From: Fibrobacter sp.
GTDB lineage: Bacteria; Fibrobacterota; Fibrobacteria; Fibrobacterales; Fibrobacteraceae
Assembly: GCA_017503015.1 (NCBI GenBank)
Contig: JAFVTX010000017.1
Coordinates: forward strand, 1-35,820
Reading direction: 5' to 3'
DNA: 35,820 bases
In this document: positions 6,751 to 16,200 of the stretch, one piece after another
Position numbering within the stretch: the stretch's first letter is position 1
How the letters are laid out: each line of letters starts with the position of its first letter
The notes under the pieces: generated by a model
The model's input: only the letters and a program-made list of their open reading frames with translations
The model's database searches: none
Told to the model about the DNA's origin: nothing
Made by a program: the position numbers and the translations under genes

Positions 6751-8652
6751 ATGAGCAAGATTATCGGTATTGACTTGGGAACGACCAACAGCTGCGTGTC
6801 CGTGATGGAAGGCGGCAAGCCGGTCGTGATCGCTAACGCGGAAGGTTTCCGCACCACCCCGTCCATTGTCGCTTTCGGCAAGAACGGCGAACGTCTGGTG
6901 GGCCACGTGGCAAAGCGTCAGGCCATCACCAACCCCGAAAAGACCATTTACTCCATCAAGCGTTTCATGGGCCGTACGGCCGGCGAATGCTCCGCTGCCG
7001 AAAAGAACATGCCCTACAAGCTGGTGGGCACGGGTTCTGACCCGGTGCGCGTGCAGGTGGACGACAAGCAGTTCGCCCCTCCCGAAATTTCGGCCATGGT
7101 TCTCCAGACCATGAAGAAGATCGCCGAAGACTACCTCGGCCAGCCGGTGACGCAGGCCGTGATTACGGTCCCCGCCTACTTTAACGACTCCCAGCGTCAG
7201 GCTACGAAGGATGCCGGCAAGATCGCTGGCCTCGAAGTGCTCCGTATCGTGAACGAACCGACTGCAGCCGCCCTTGCCTACGGTCTTGATTCCAAGAAGA
7301 GCGAAAAGGTCGCCGTGTATGACCTCGGTGGCGGTACGTTCGATATCTCCATCCTGGAAATCGACGACGGCATGTTCAGCGTGAAGGCCACCAACGGCGA
7401 TACGATGCTCGGCGGTGACAACTTCGACGAAGTGATTATCGACTGGATCAACGACGAATTCAAGAAGGACAATCCGGGCATCGACCTGAAGAAGGACAAG
7501 ATGGCCCTGCAGCGTTTGAAGGACGCCGCGGAAAAGGCGAAGATCGACCTTTCTGCCACGACTTCCACGAACATCAACCTCCCCTTCATCACTGCCGACG
7601 CTTCGGGCCCGAAACATTTGGACCTCACGCTCAGCCGTGCAAAGTTTGACCAGCTGACCGCCCACCTGGTGGAACGCTCCATGGAACCCTGCCGCAAGGC
7701 TATCGCCGACTCCGGCCTCTCCCTGAGCGAAATCGACGAAGTGATCCTGGTCGGTGGTTCTACCCGTATCCCGGCCGTGCAGGAAGCCGTGAAGAAGTTC
7801 TTCGGCAAGGAACCGAACAAGACTGTGAACCCGGACGAAGTGGTGGCTATCGGTGCTGCCGTCCAGGGTGCCGTGCTTAGCGGCGACTCCTCCGTGAAGG
7901 ACGTGTTGCTCCTCGACGTGACCCCGCTTTCTCTGGGTATCGAAACTCTCGGTGGCGTGATGACCAAGCTCATCGACCGTAACACCACGATTCCGACCAA
8001 GAAGAGCCAGGTGTTCTCTACCGCCGAAGACAACCAGCCGGCCGTGACGATTCACGTGCTGCAGGGCGAACGCGAATTTGCCCGCGACAACCGTACGCTC
8101 GGCAAGTTCGACTTGACCGACCTTCCGAAGAAGCCGCGTGGCGTGCCGCAGATCGAAGTGACCTTCGATATCGACGCGAACGGCATTGTGCACGTGTCTG
8201 CCAAGGACAAGGAAACCGGCAAGGAACAGTCCATCAAGATTACTTCTTCCAGCGGCCTTTCCGAAGACGAAATCAACAAGATGGTGAAGGATGCCGAAGC
8301 CAACGCTGCCAAGGACAAGGAACAGCGCGAACTGGTGGACATCAGGAACCAGGCCGAACAGATGGCTTACCAGGCCGAAGGCCAGCTCAAGGAATTTGGC
8401 GACAAGCTGCCGGCCGACACCAAGAGCCAGCTGCAGGCTGCTATCGACGACATCAAGGCCAAGAAGGACAACGGCACCAAGGAAGAGATCAAGGCCGCTA
8501 TGGACAAGCTCCAAGGCATGATCAGCTCCATGGCTCAGGCCGCCGGTGCAAACCAGGCTCAGCCGGGTCCGCAGCCGGGTGCTTCTGAACAGCCGAAGAA
8601 CGACAAGAAGGGCGACGGTCCGGAAGTCGTCGACGCGGAAGTGGTTGACTAA
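6751..8652 (+). CDS. dnaK: Chaperone DnaK (Hsp70)
   Basis: 633 residues, full length. The ATPase domain opens with [15 protein letters not shown] and contains the phosphate-2 motif [13 protein letters not shown] and the adenosine motif [15 protein letters not shown]. The linker [15 protein letters not shown] leads into the substrate-binding domain, then a helical lid with a Gln/Gly/Ala-rich stretch and the conserved acidic end EVVDAEVVD, which contacts co-chaperones. A ribosome site TAGGAG lies eight bases before ATG. dnaJ follows after a 231-bp spacer that contains a terminator, so dnaJ may be partly uncoupled. It works with the DnaJ and GrpE encoded nearby. Confidence 0.98.
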   Translation: MSKIIGIDLGTTNSCVSVMEGGKPVVIANAEGFRTTPSIVAFGKNGERLVGHVAKRQAITNPEKTIYSIKRFMGRTAGECSAAEKNMPYKLVGTGSDPVRVQVDDKQFAPPEISAMVLQTMKKIAEDYLGQPVTQAVITVPAYFNDSQRQATKDAGKIAGLEVLRIVNEPTAAALAYGLDSKKSEKVAVYDLGGGTFDISILEIDDGMFSVKATNGDTMLGGDNFDEVIIDWINDEFKKDNPGIDLKKDKMALQRLKDAAEKAKIDLSATTSTNINLPFITADASGPKHLDLTLSRAKFDQLTAHLVERSMEPCRKAIADSGLSLSEIDEVILVGGSTRIPAVQEAVKKFFGKEPNKTVNPDEVVAIGAAVQGAVLSGDSSVKDVLLLDVTPLSLGIETLGGVMTKLIDRNTTIPTKKSQVFSTAEDNQPAVTIHVLQGEREFARDNRTLGKFDLTDLPKKPRGVPQIEVTFDIDANGIVHVSAKDKETGKEQSIKITSSSGLSEDEINKMVKDAEANAAKDKEQRELVDIRNQAEQMAYQAEGQLKEFGDKLPADTKSQLQAAIDDIKAKKDNGTKEEIKAAMDKLQGMISSMAQAAGANQAQPGPQPGASEQPKNDKKGDGPEVVDAEVVD

Positions 8653-8657
8653 TAGGC

Positions 8658-8880
8658 GTGAGGTCGCTCGCAAGCTCGCTTTGAGGACGCTGCGCTCTGA
8701 GGAGTGAGCCTTGAAAGCGATCTCTTAAATGGTGTTTCCCCGTTTTTTGACCGGGAACACCTTTTTGCTATAGAATTTAACCTCAAAGGGGCTTTAGCCC
8801 CGACCTCAAAGTGCCTTTAGGCACGACCTCATTGCTCAAAGGGAGCCGTTAGGCGACCGACCTGCGAGCAAAGCGAGCGA
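8658..8880 (+). repeat. Hairpin-rich spacer between dnaK and dnaJ
   Basis: Two adjacent 23-bp units (8780-8802 and 8803-8825) share ACCTCAAA and TTTA but carry different stems, GGGGCT/AGCCCC and GTGCCT/AGGCAC; the changes are compensatory, so the hairpin rather than the sequence is kept. A third degenerate unit follows. GCTCGCTTTG near 8677 is the reverse complement of CAAAGCGAGC near 8870, so the outer ends can pair and enclose the spacer. No Shine-Dalgarno sequence is evident before dnaJ. Confidence 0.65.
8731..8766 (+). terminator. Intrinsic terminator after dnaK
   Basis: GGTGTT-t-CCC pairs with GGG-AACACC around a T-rich loop and is followed by TTTTT. It ends the dnaK message about 80 bp after the stop, yet dnaJ has no clear promoter of its own apart from possible boxes inside 8762-8780. 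Confidence 0.75.
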
Positions 8881-8883
8881 AAA

Positions 8884-10029
8884 ATGGCTGAAAAAAGAGA
8901 TTATTACGAAGTTCTAGGCGTCGGCAAGGACGCGAGTGCTGACGAGATCAAGCACGCCTACAAGAAGCTTGCCATCAAGTACCACCCGGACAAGAACCCG
9001 GGCGACAAGGAAGCCGAAGAGAAGTTCAAGGAGGCTGCCGAGGCCTACGATGTGCTCAGCAACCCCGAGAAGCGTAAACAGTACGACCAGTTCGGCTTTA
9101 ACGCCCCCGGTGGCGGTTTTGGTGGCGGCGGATTCGGCGGCCAGGGATTCAGTTTCGAGGATATCTTCGCGAACTTTGGCGATATTTTCGGTGGCGGATT
9201 CGGTGGCTTTGGCGGCGGTGGCCGCAGGAGCTCGCGTAAGGCCGGGCCTCCGCGCGGGAACGACTTGCAGATCAAGGTGGCGCTCAGCTACAAGGAAATC
9301 TTCGAGGGCTGCACCAAGAAGGTTCGCCTGAAACGCTACACTCCGTGTACGGAATGTAACGGCAAGGGCGGTCAGGACATCAAGGAATGCAGCACCTGTC
9401 ATGGAACGGGTCGTGTGCGCCGTTCTACAGGCGGATTTTTCCAGATGATTACCGAGAGCGCCTGCCCCACCTGTAACGGCATGGGCGAAGTCATCGCGAA
9501 ACCGTGCCCGCATTGCCACGGCGAGGGCCGCGTACAGGAAACCGAAGAGATTTCCATCAAGATTCCGGCGGGCGTTGCTGAGGGCCAGTACCTGAACCTG
9601 CGTGGCGAAGGCAACTGCGGGCCTCGCGGCGGTGCTTGCGGCGACTTGCTGGCGGTCATTGCCGAAAAGCCCGACGACTTCTACACCCGCGAAGGCGACG
9701 ATTTGCACTGCGAAATCAAGGTGCCGGTCCACAAGCTGGTGCTTGGCGGAACGCAGCGAATCCCGACGCTGGACGGTAGCGAAGTGCAGATCAAGATTGC
9801 GGCCGGCACTCAGGCCGGGAGCATCTTGCGCCTGCGCGAACAGGGCCTGTACCCGCTGAACAAGCGCGGCGACCGTGGAAGCCTCTACGTGAACATCGGC
9901 GTGGAAATCCCGAAGGACTTGAGCCGCGAAGAGAAGGAACTCTACCAGAAACTCGCGGAACTTAGGCACGACAAGGAAACCGCGCAGGAAGAATCCTTCC
10001 TTGAGAAAATGAAGAATCTGTTCAAATAG
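8884..10029 (+). CDS. dnaJ: Chaperone DnaJ (Hsp40, type I)
   Basis: 381 residues. The J domain (1-70) has HPD at residues 34-36, needed to stimulate the DnaK ATPase. A Gly/Phe-rich region follows (about 75-115). The zinc domain (about 153-215) has four CxxCxGxG repeats: [24 protein letters not shown] and CPHCHGEG. The C-terminal substrate-binding barrels are complete. All features of a housekeeping type I DnaJ are present. The start codon is set by the J-domain onset; the upstream bases (GCGAGCGAAAA) contain only a weak ribosome site. A terminator follows directly. Confidence 0.97.
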   Translation: MAEKRDYYEVLGVGKDASADEIKHAYKKLAIKYHPDKNPGDKEAEEKFKEAAEAYDVLSNPEKRKQYDQFGFNAPGGGFGGGGFGGQGFSFEDIFANFGDIFGGGFGGFGGGGRRSSRKAGPPRGNDLQIKVALSYKEIFEGCTKKVRLKRYTPCTECNGKGGQDIKECSTCHGTGRVRRSTGGFFQMITESACPTCNGMGEVIAKPCPHCHGEGRVQETEEISIKIPAGVAEGQYLNLRGEGNCGPRGGACGDLLAVIAEKPDDFYTREGDDLHCEIKVPVHKLVLGGTQRIPTLDGSEVQIKIAAGTQAGSILRLREQGLYPLNKRGDRGSLYVNIGVEIPKDLSREEKELYQKLAELRHDKETAQEESFLEKMKNLFK

Positions 10030-10046
10030 ACGAAAGACGAAAGATT

Positions 10047-10080
10047 CCCCCGGCATTGACGTGTCGGGGGTGTTTTGTTT
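10047..10080 (+). terminator. Intrinsic terminator after dnaJ
   Basis: CCCCCGGCA pairs with TGTCGGGGG (one G-T pair) around TTGACG and is followed by a T-rich run, TGTTTTGTTTTG. It lies 17 bp after the dnaJ stop. Confidence 0.85.
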
Positions 10081-10086
10081 TGCCCA

Positions 10087-10125
10087 TTGACAAACACTTT
10101 TTTATTATATATATTAAAAAGTGTT
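10087..10125 (+). promoter_or_regulatory. Promoter with overlapping operator palindrome of AbiEi-like gene
   Basis: TTGACA (10087-10092), 17 bp and TATATT (10110-10115) form a consensus promoter. AACACTTTTT (10093-10102) and AAAAAGTGTT (10116-10125) are perfect inverted arms that begin immediately after each box. A dimeric repressor bound here would cover the promoter, which fits autoregulation by the antitoxin. Confidence 0.75.
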
Positions 10126-10139
10126 AATGAGGATGCAAA

Positions 10140-10760
10140 ATGCTTTTGGAATTCTTGAAATCAAAATTCGGGCCGGGAAAACCGATTTTCACCGAAGACG
10201 CCGAGCCGCTTGGGCTTTCGGCTGGTAATCTGCGCCAGCAATTCAAGAAACTGGTCGATGCGGGCGAACTTTCGCGGTTTGAACCGGGGGTCTATTTTTT
10301 GCCGGACCCCAACCACGAATACTACCCCTTATCATCGAACATGGTCGCCGAGTACAAGTACATCACTGATGGCGATGAAATTTACGGTTATTATTCGGGT
10401 TACACCTTCGCTAACCAGTTGGGATTGTGTCTGCAGGTGCCGTATAAAGAAGAAATCGTCACGAATAACACCACAGCCATCGCGCGCGAAGTGAAGGTCG
10501 GAAAAATTCCATTTTACATCCGTCGGGCCAAGGTCGCCGTCACCAAGGAAAACCGCAACGTCCTTCAACTTCTAGATTTGCTGAAGGATGTCGAGGAATA
10601 TACCGACTACTGCTGCGAGGAAGAATCGCCCGACATTATCCGCAGGCATATCTTGCGAAACAAGATTCTCCGCGCCGACGTAGATAAATACATCGAAAAC
10701 TTCCCACTAAAAACATACAAGTATATCTACGACCTGAGGCTTTACGATGTACTTGCATGA
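10140..10760 (+). CDS. AbiEi-like antitoxin (DUF6088-type)
   Basis: 206 residues. The N-terminal winged-helix region includes KLVDAGELSRFEPGVYFLPD, the pattern of AbiEi/DUF6088 type IV antitoxins, which repress their own promoter and offset a nucleotidyltransferase toxin (AbiEii). The rest (YYSGYTFANQLGLCLQVP..EIVTNNTTAIAREVKVG) fits the same family. GAGG eight bases before ATG supports the start. A second reading frame starts inside the last codons with MYLHEN, as expected for AbiEii, but stops after 23 codons. The antitoxin therefore seems to have lost its toxin. Family assignment is from motifs. Confidence 0.75.
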   Translation: MLLEFLKSKFGPGKPIFTEDAEPLGLSAGNLRQQFKKLVDAGELSRFEPGVYFLPDPNHEYYPLSSNMVAEYKYITDGDEIYGYYSGYTFANQLGLCLQVPYKEEIVTNNTTAIAREVKVGKIPFYIRRAKVAVTKENRNVLQLLDLLKDVEEYTDYCCEEESPDIIRRHILRNKILRADVDKYIENFPLKTYKYIYDLRLYDVLA

Positions 10761-10818
10761 AAACAAGGGCACCATAGCCTCCCTGCAGAAAATCATCGAC
10801 CTGGGCGTTTTTGCGTAA
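10747..10818 (+). pseudogene. Truncated AbiEii-like toxin start
   Basis: An ATG overlapping the antitoxin gene by 14 bases opens a 23-codon frame, MYLHENK..SLQKIIDLGVFA, then stop. Overlapping start and MYLHEN are typical of AbiEii nucleotidyltransferases next to AbiEi, which run to more than 200 residues. No continuation is seen in any frame downstream, so only the first codons survive. Confidence 0.45.
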
Positions 10819-10828
10819 AAATGTCACT

Positions 10829-10868
10829 TATTTAATATTTTTGTTGAAAATAGCAAAAATATTAAATA
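10829..10868. repeat. 15-bp perfect inverted repeat (AT-rich operator or hairpin)
   Basis: TATTTAATATTTTTG (10829-10843) and CAAAAATATTAAATA (10854-10868) are perfect inverted arms with a 10-bp loop. A third, nearly identical copy (AGCAATAATATTAAATATG, 10925-10943) runs into the start codon of the ATPase relic. The set looks like binding sites for one regulator. Confidence 0.65.
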
Positions 10869-10940
10869 GGATTTGCGATTTTATGAAAAAATAGGTATAT
10901 ATTTTTCCAAAAACAAATAAAAGTAGCAATAATATTAAAT

Positions 10941-11053
10941 ATGATAATCAAGCGTCCGAAATACTGAAGGATATTGTCAAGCCGCATTACGACGACGGAA
11001 TTTTAGTTGTCGGTTTACTGGATTTTTTGATGCAAACGGAATGGAGCGCCTGA
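10941..11053 (+). pseudogene. Relic of an AAA/DUF4143-type ATPase gene (5' and 3' ends only)
   Basis: The ATG at 10941 opens MIIKRPKY then a stop, which resembles the usual start of this ATPase family. From 10952 another frame reads ASEILKDIVKPHYDDGIL and VVGLLDFLMQTEW before a stop at 11051-11053, and this resembles the family's C-terminal end (DGI...GL.DFLL). The roughly 400 codons between are missing. Internal deletion of a once complete gene explains both pieces. The recognition is from memory of the family, so confidence is moderate. Confidence 0.45.
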
Positions 11054-11180
11054 GTGACGTTTGGGCGTTCCCCGCTGACGCGGGTCGGGCTGTCGCGTTA
11101 TCGGCTCGCCCTGCTTCGCCGTCCGTTCAGCCTCGCTTCGCGAGTCCGAATGGCTTCGCCACTTCCATCCCTAACGCAAC
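11054..11180. repeat. GC-rich hairpin block
   Basis: A stretch of about 125 bp is strikingly GC-rich within an AT-rich gap and holds small foldbacks (CCCGC-TGAC-GCGGG; CTCGC-TTC-GCGAG), ending ATCCCTAACGC. It looks like an inserted dispersed repeat. The open frame across it (11041-11343, plus) mixes this block with AT-rich DNA and is not a believable gene. Confidence 0.5.
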
Positions 11181-11238
11181 AAAAGTAAATAAAAGTATTT
11201 TTAGCAAATTAAATTTCTATTTTTTTCAAGTTCGTCAG

Positions 11239-11545
11239 CTAAAGTATATTAAGTATTTTGTCAATTTTCGGGAAGATATTTTTGAAAAATTTCATGTAAT
11301 CAAGCATTGCTTCGCCAAGAATTTCCATATTGACATACGTTAAATCTATGTCAGGAACAAAACTAATACGAAAAGAAGCTTTTTCATTTTTTACTCCATA
11401 TCAACGATTTTCCAAAATCTTTTGAACTTTGGAGCACATGGTGTTAAACAAAGATTTATCAGCTACAATGACAAAATCAAATCGACAGAGGGCTTTTTTA
11501 CCAGTTTCCCCGTTCCAAACCCAACATTTAGCTTTGTATATCAGT
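11239..11545 (-). pseudogene. Decayed ORF with in-frame TGA, family not recognised
   Basis: Directly after the last FISUMP gene one minus-strand frame reads KAKCWVWNGETGKKALCRFD, FVIVADKSLF and KVQKILENR, meets TGA (11403-11401), then goes on in the same frame with VKNEKASFRISFVPDIDLTY, MEILGEAMLDYMKFFK and FPKIDKILNIL to TAG (11241-11239). Both halves have protein-like composition and no start codon is usable. It is the 3' part of a lost gene, about 100 codons, cut at its 5' side by the FISUMP gene. I do not recognise the family. Confidence 0.5.
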
Positions 11546-13238
11546 TTGTGTCCTTGACGCAACGAACTGAGAACCCATTGCCCTTGCCGTTGTCATTCAG
11601 GAACGCATTGCCGAGGCCGTAGAGCAGGTACATGTTATAGGCGAAGCCATTACTGTACTCAGTAGCACTCCAGAAGAAGGCGTCGTAGCCATCGTCGTAG
11701 AAGAGGCCGTAGTACCTCCTGCCAGCGGGCAGCGCGGAAAAACCGTAGGTGTTTTTTCCTCTATTATATTCAGACCACCAGCCGCGCTGGGATGCAAGAA
11801 CCGTACCCGCCCCTGATTCACCCCTCACCGCATTGAACAGGTTTCTCCATTCGGTAGTATCCGGCAAGTGCCAGCCCGGCGGACAAATCCCATAAACAGT
11901 GTCGGGTAAGACGCATGTTTTCCCCTCGCCACAATCAACAGACTTGTCTGTATATAGTTTGACTGAATCAATAGCCGCCGACCACGTGTATAGGCGACCC
12001 GCCAAGTCACAATTCTTGGATTCATCATTGTAACACCAGTTGCGATTCAACAAACTCGGTGTGGTTACGCTGTCGGAGTAGTTCAAGTTCTCAGCCATCC
12101 AAGTCTGTGTTCCAATTTCTACTGTCTTGTAAACATTGCCATCGCGAGAGTCTATCATGGTGCCGTAGGTAATGTCAGGATTCAGATAGGCTTCCTTAGG
12201 AACATCCCAACTCCAACCAGCCATCAACATCGCCCAACCATTCGCTGTGCAATAGTATATGTTGTCTTTCAGAACATTACCTCTTATAAGTCCGCCTATA
12301 TTTACCGATGTGCATTCCTCACCGTAAGTATCATATTCCAAGGCCGACATCGTTTCCCAAGTATTCGATTTGCATATGTAATAACCTCCCCAAGGATATC
12401 TTGCAAACTCTCCTTCCCTGCTTGCCACGCATGCTCCCAGATTGTCTTCTATTCCATTGGCTGAGGCCCGCCACACCCCATTTTCATAAACATAATATTT
12501 GTCCTTGTTCTCGTTTCCCACTCGAACTTCGCCCTCGGTGCCGGAATCCCAACCGTATGTATCGTATTCCAAAGCAGCCACAATTTCCCAGGTATTCGAC
12601 CTGCAGATGTAATGTTCGGCATTCAGAGACTTCTTTTCACCCTCCCTGCTTGCCATGCACGCGCCAAAGATGATTTCCAGTTCATTGGTCGTGACTCTCC
12701 ATGTTCCGTTTTCATAGACATAATATTTGTCCTTGTTCATTACACCCGTCTTCACATCTCCATCTGAACCCAAAAAGCCATATGTGTCAAGTTCCAACGT
12801 AGTTGCATGCTCCCAGACACTATCCCTACAGATGTAGAAGTTTTTTTTGTATTCGATTATCACGCCATTATTCTTTGAACCGCATGGGTCAAAGGCATCC
12901 TTCTTTTCGGGAACTACGATCGCATCGGATGAACTTTGATATTCGCTGCACGAAGACAAGGCGGGCGAATCTGTGAAGGGAATTTCGCCCAAGTCCACCC
13001 AGGTGCCGTTCTTGCAAAGGTAAACGGCAAATACTTCATCAAGCCTCACAGTATCGCCCTCTCTGTCGCCAGTACAGGAGCCAAAATCAGTTAAGTCATA
13101 CTCTTCAACAGAGCCGCAATCATAACAATCGTTATCCAGACCCGATGAACTGTTGCTGTCGTTCCCGCAGGCGGCAAGGAGAATAGCGAAAACGAATGCG
13201 GTGATATACTTTGTTATTGCGTTTATGTTTTGGGCCAT
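11541..13238 (-). CDS. FISUMP-domain lipoprotein (565 residues)
   Basis: A signal sequence ends in a lipobox (ILLAAC, Cys 24), then a Ser/Asn linker. A segment with GSCTGDREGDTVRLDEVFAV and YLCKNGTWVDL is followed by two and a half tandem units of about 60-65 residues (EYDTYGW.....GEVR.G...KDKYYVYENG.WR, then GACVASREGE and YYIC.SNTWE). The C-terminal 200 residues form the FISUMP domain (DSRDGNVYKTVEIGTQTWMA, CPPGWHLPDTTEW, SVRCVKDTN). It lacks the larger N-terminal module of its two upstream paralogs. Ribosome site GGGAGG. It is the last gene of a three-gene set, 36 bp from the upstream member. The product should sit on the cell surface or in the periplasm, anchored by lipid. Confidence 0.88.
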   Translation of the reverse strand: MAQNINAITKYITAFVFAILLAACGNDSNSSSGLDNDCYDCGSVEEYDLTDFGSCTGDREGDTVRLDEVFAVYLCKNGTWVDLGEIPFTDSPALSSCSEYQSSSDAIVVPEKKDAFDPCGSKNNGVIIEYKKNFYICRDSVWEHATTLELDTYGFLGSDGDVKTGVMNKDKYYVYENGTWRVTTNELEIIFGACMASREGEKKSLNAEHYICRSNTWEIVAALEYDTYGWDSGTEGEVRVGNENKDKYYVYENGVWRASANGIEDNLGACVASREGEFARYPWGGYYICKSNTWETMSALEYDTYGEECTSVNIGGLIRGNVLKDNIYYCTANGWAMLMAGWSWDVPKEAYLNPDITYGTMIDSRDGNVYKTVEIGTQTWMAENLNYSDSVTTPSLLNRNWCYNDESKNCDLAGRLYTWSAAIDSVKLYTDKSVDCGEGKTCVLPDTVYGICPPGWHLPDTTEWRNLFNAVRGESGAGTVLASQRGWWSEYNRGKNTYGFSALPAGRRYYGLFYDDGYDAFFWSATEYSNGFAYNMYLLYGLGNAFLNDNGKGNGFSVRCVKDTN

Positions 13239-13274
13239 AATAGCCTCCCTAATTTCAAAACGTCCTATAGTTAA

Positions 13275-16200
13275 TTATTGATTTTTGATGCAACGGATCG
13301 AATACCCATCGTTAGTAGATAAACTCGATACACCAGGTGATTGGGTACGTAAGGCCAATCCGTAAGAGGAAGTCAGATAGCTTCTCGTTGAACTCCAGAA
13401 AAACGTTCCTGCGCCTTCCTGATAGAAGGCACCCTTGCTATCGAAATATCCAGCAGGCAATGCCGTAAAGTGAACCGCATCCGAACCATTACTGCTATCC
13501 CAACCATTTTCAGATTTGAGTATTTTAGTTGCATTTGCCTTTCCTCCAACGGCATTAATTAAGAGGCTCCATTCCGTTGTATCCGGCAAGTGCCAGCCTT
13601 CGGGGCATATACCGCGCACAGGGTATATCGGTGTACAAGACTTGTTGTATCCACAACCTTTCCCGTTTGTGCTCCATTTTCCGATACTATCCATGGCGGA
13701 AGCCCATGTGTAAAGACGTCCATATTTTGCACAGTTGTCTGTCATATTGTCATAACACCATGAAAGTCGTACGTTTCTTGCGCTGTCAAGATAATTCAGG
13801 TTTTCCGCCATCCAGGTCTGTGTTCCGATAGTTACAGTCTTGTAAATCTTCCCATCTCTTGAATCCGTCAATACCCCCAACTTTCCGAAAAAGTCAATCG
13901 ATGCGTTCCATAAACCATTACTGCACAGGTACACGGAATCATGGGTTACTGCCAGGGGTTTTCTTATAATGTCACCTTCATTATATATTGTGCAGCCTTT
14001 ATTCAAGGATTTTTCTTGCGGGCTGGCACTTCTGAATCCATTCGCATCGCAAACATATTTACTATAAGAAGCAATCATTCCATTGACAATCGAGCCATCT
14101 TTCAGGCATGTCAAGCCCAAAGTATCACGGTCCACTTTTGTCCACATTTCCAGCCTGCAGATATAATATCCCGCATACCGACCATCTACACAAAAACTGT
14201 CATCTGTGTCACAATATGAACCATTACTACAATATCCTATTTCGCCTTCCCGACTCGAGACACATGCTCCAAGTTCATCTTCAACCACATTGGCCGAAGT
14301 TCTCCAGGCTCCGTTTTCGTACACGTAGTAGTTGCGTATATTCACGCTACCTGTGCGCACTTCTCCATCATTGCTTGCACTCCAGCCGTAGGTGTCGTAT
14401 TCCAAGGGAGTGGCGATATCCCAATAGTTAGATGGTGTACAGATGTAATAGTATCTTTCGTTTGAACCGATTATCTCCCCTAGTCTCTCTGCAACGCACG
14501 CCCCAAATTTTAATTCTAACGAACTGGCATACTGCCATTCATCATTTATGTAGATGTAATGATGTGATGTATCGTAACTGGCAGTTCTTATTTCACCCGT
14601 AGTGCCTGCACCCCAGTCTTGGGTATCATACTGCAATATCTCAGCGCTTTTCCATTCCTTGTTCTTGCAGATGTAATAGTCAACCCGATCATAGCCGCCT
14701 TCCAAATAAGAACCAGAGATTATATGTTTGGCCACCTCGCCCTCCCGGCTTGCTACGCATGCCCCCAGACTATTTTCGAGATATCCATCTGAAATTCGCC
14801 ACGCTCCATTTTCATACACGTAATACTTGTCCCTGTTCTCCTTTCCCGCCCGAACTTCACCATCACGGCCTTTTCCAAAGCCGTAGGTGTCATATTCCAA
14901 TTCTGTCGCCTCTACCCAGCTTCTTGACTTGCAGATGGAATAGTAATATTTCCATTTATTTTCCAATTGTCCTTCATCATTGTAATCTGTGTATAAGGAA
15001 GAATCAGCTTTGACAATTACACCCTCGCGGTCCCATGTACACCCGCCAAACACAACATCAATCCTAGAATCGTCCCATTGCCACTCGCCATTTCTATATA
15101 CATAGTAATTGGTAGAATCTACGCTGCCTTTTCGAATTTCTCCTTCGGAGCCTGCGGTCCAACCATATGTATCATACTCTTGTGCGGTTGCATACTCCCA
15201 AAAATTATTTCTGCATATATAATACCCTCCATCATATTTGCTAATCACGCCTGCTTTTTTCTCTTCGCAAGGTCCAATCACCTTTTCCCGTTCCGACTCA
15301 ACCCAGCCTGCCTTGAAATCAATCTCCTGACAGACAAAGTATTTTTTGTAATGCTTGCTGAATTTGTTTGTGTTCTGGCGGACCATCCTATTATCGTAAA
15401 GGCCACACTCACCCAGTCCAAAGACATTGGCCCAAAAATCATCCAAAATTTCTTCATAATTGTCTATCCATCCCTCTATCTGTAAAGAAGCTCCCCTTTT
15501 CTTTAAATTTTTCTGAATTTTACTATAGTCCAATTCGTATGCCCAGTCAGCCATGTCGGCCTTTGTTTGCAAGTCATCCCATACACCGTCTGTCCTGATA
15601 TCGGCAATGAAATTGTCAAGGGTCTTTTGAATTTCGGTATCGCTACGGTCGCCTAGGAACAATGTCCAAATGGCCTGAAGATAAGCATCATCATTGTATC
15701 GGAATATTGCCTCGTTCAAAAGTAAAGAACGAAAAGACTCCACATCACGTATTTCAACGTATTTTCCTTTGTTTTCTACCATCCCTGTATCTATATCCAT
15801 TCTCTTGACTTCGTCTATATAGTTCATCGTAGCCTCGTCCAAAAAACCGAAGGCAAACATTATTTCTTGGGCCGCTTGCCACCACGCGATATTGAAACCG
15901 TAGCCTTTTTCCTGAAACAAGTAGATGCCACGGTCATACATCAAATGGCCAAGCAGGTCTATGTTTCTTTTGTAGTAGCTATTATCATATTCTTTTGACT
16001 GTTCATCCATAAAACTTGTCAAGGTTCGAAGCGTCAAGGAATCCTTGGACCATTCGCCTTTAACATCGTTCCAATAAAGCCCCCGAACTTCAAGTTTTGC
16101 ATATGGATAATCAAGATTGACTTCGTAGAATTCATAATTTCCTTCATCAACGCCTGTTGTGGAGTAGTGTATGCGGCCAGAAGGTGTCAGATCACTTTTT

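Noticed and set aside
6676-8673. 665-codon minus-strand frame opposite dnaK
   Set aside because: Antisense shadow of a certain dnaK gene, with His/Val-rich composition typical of shadows.
11041-11343. 100-codon plus-strand frame
   Set aside because: It joins a GC-rich repeat block to AT-rich intergenic DNA and lies opposite a better protein-like minus-strand relic.
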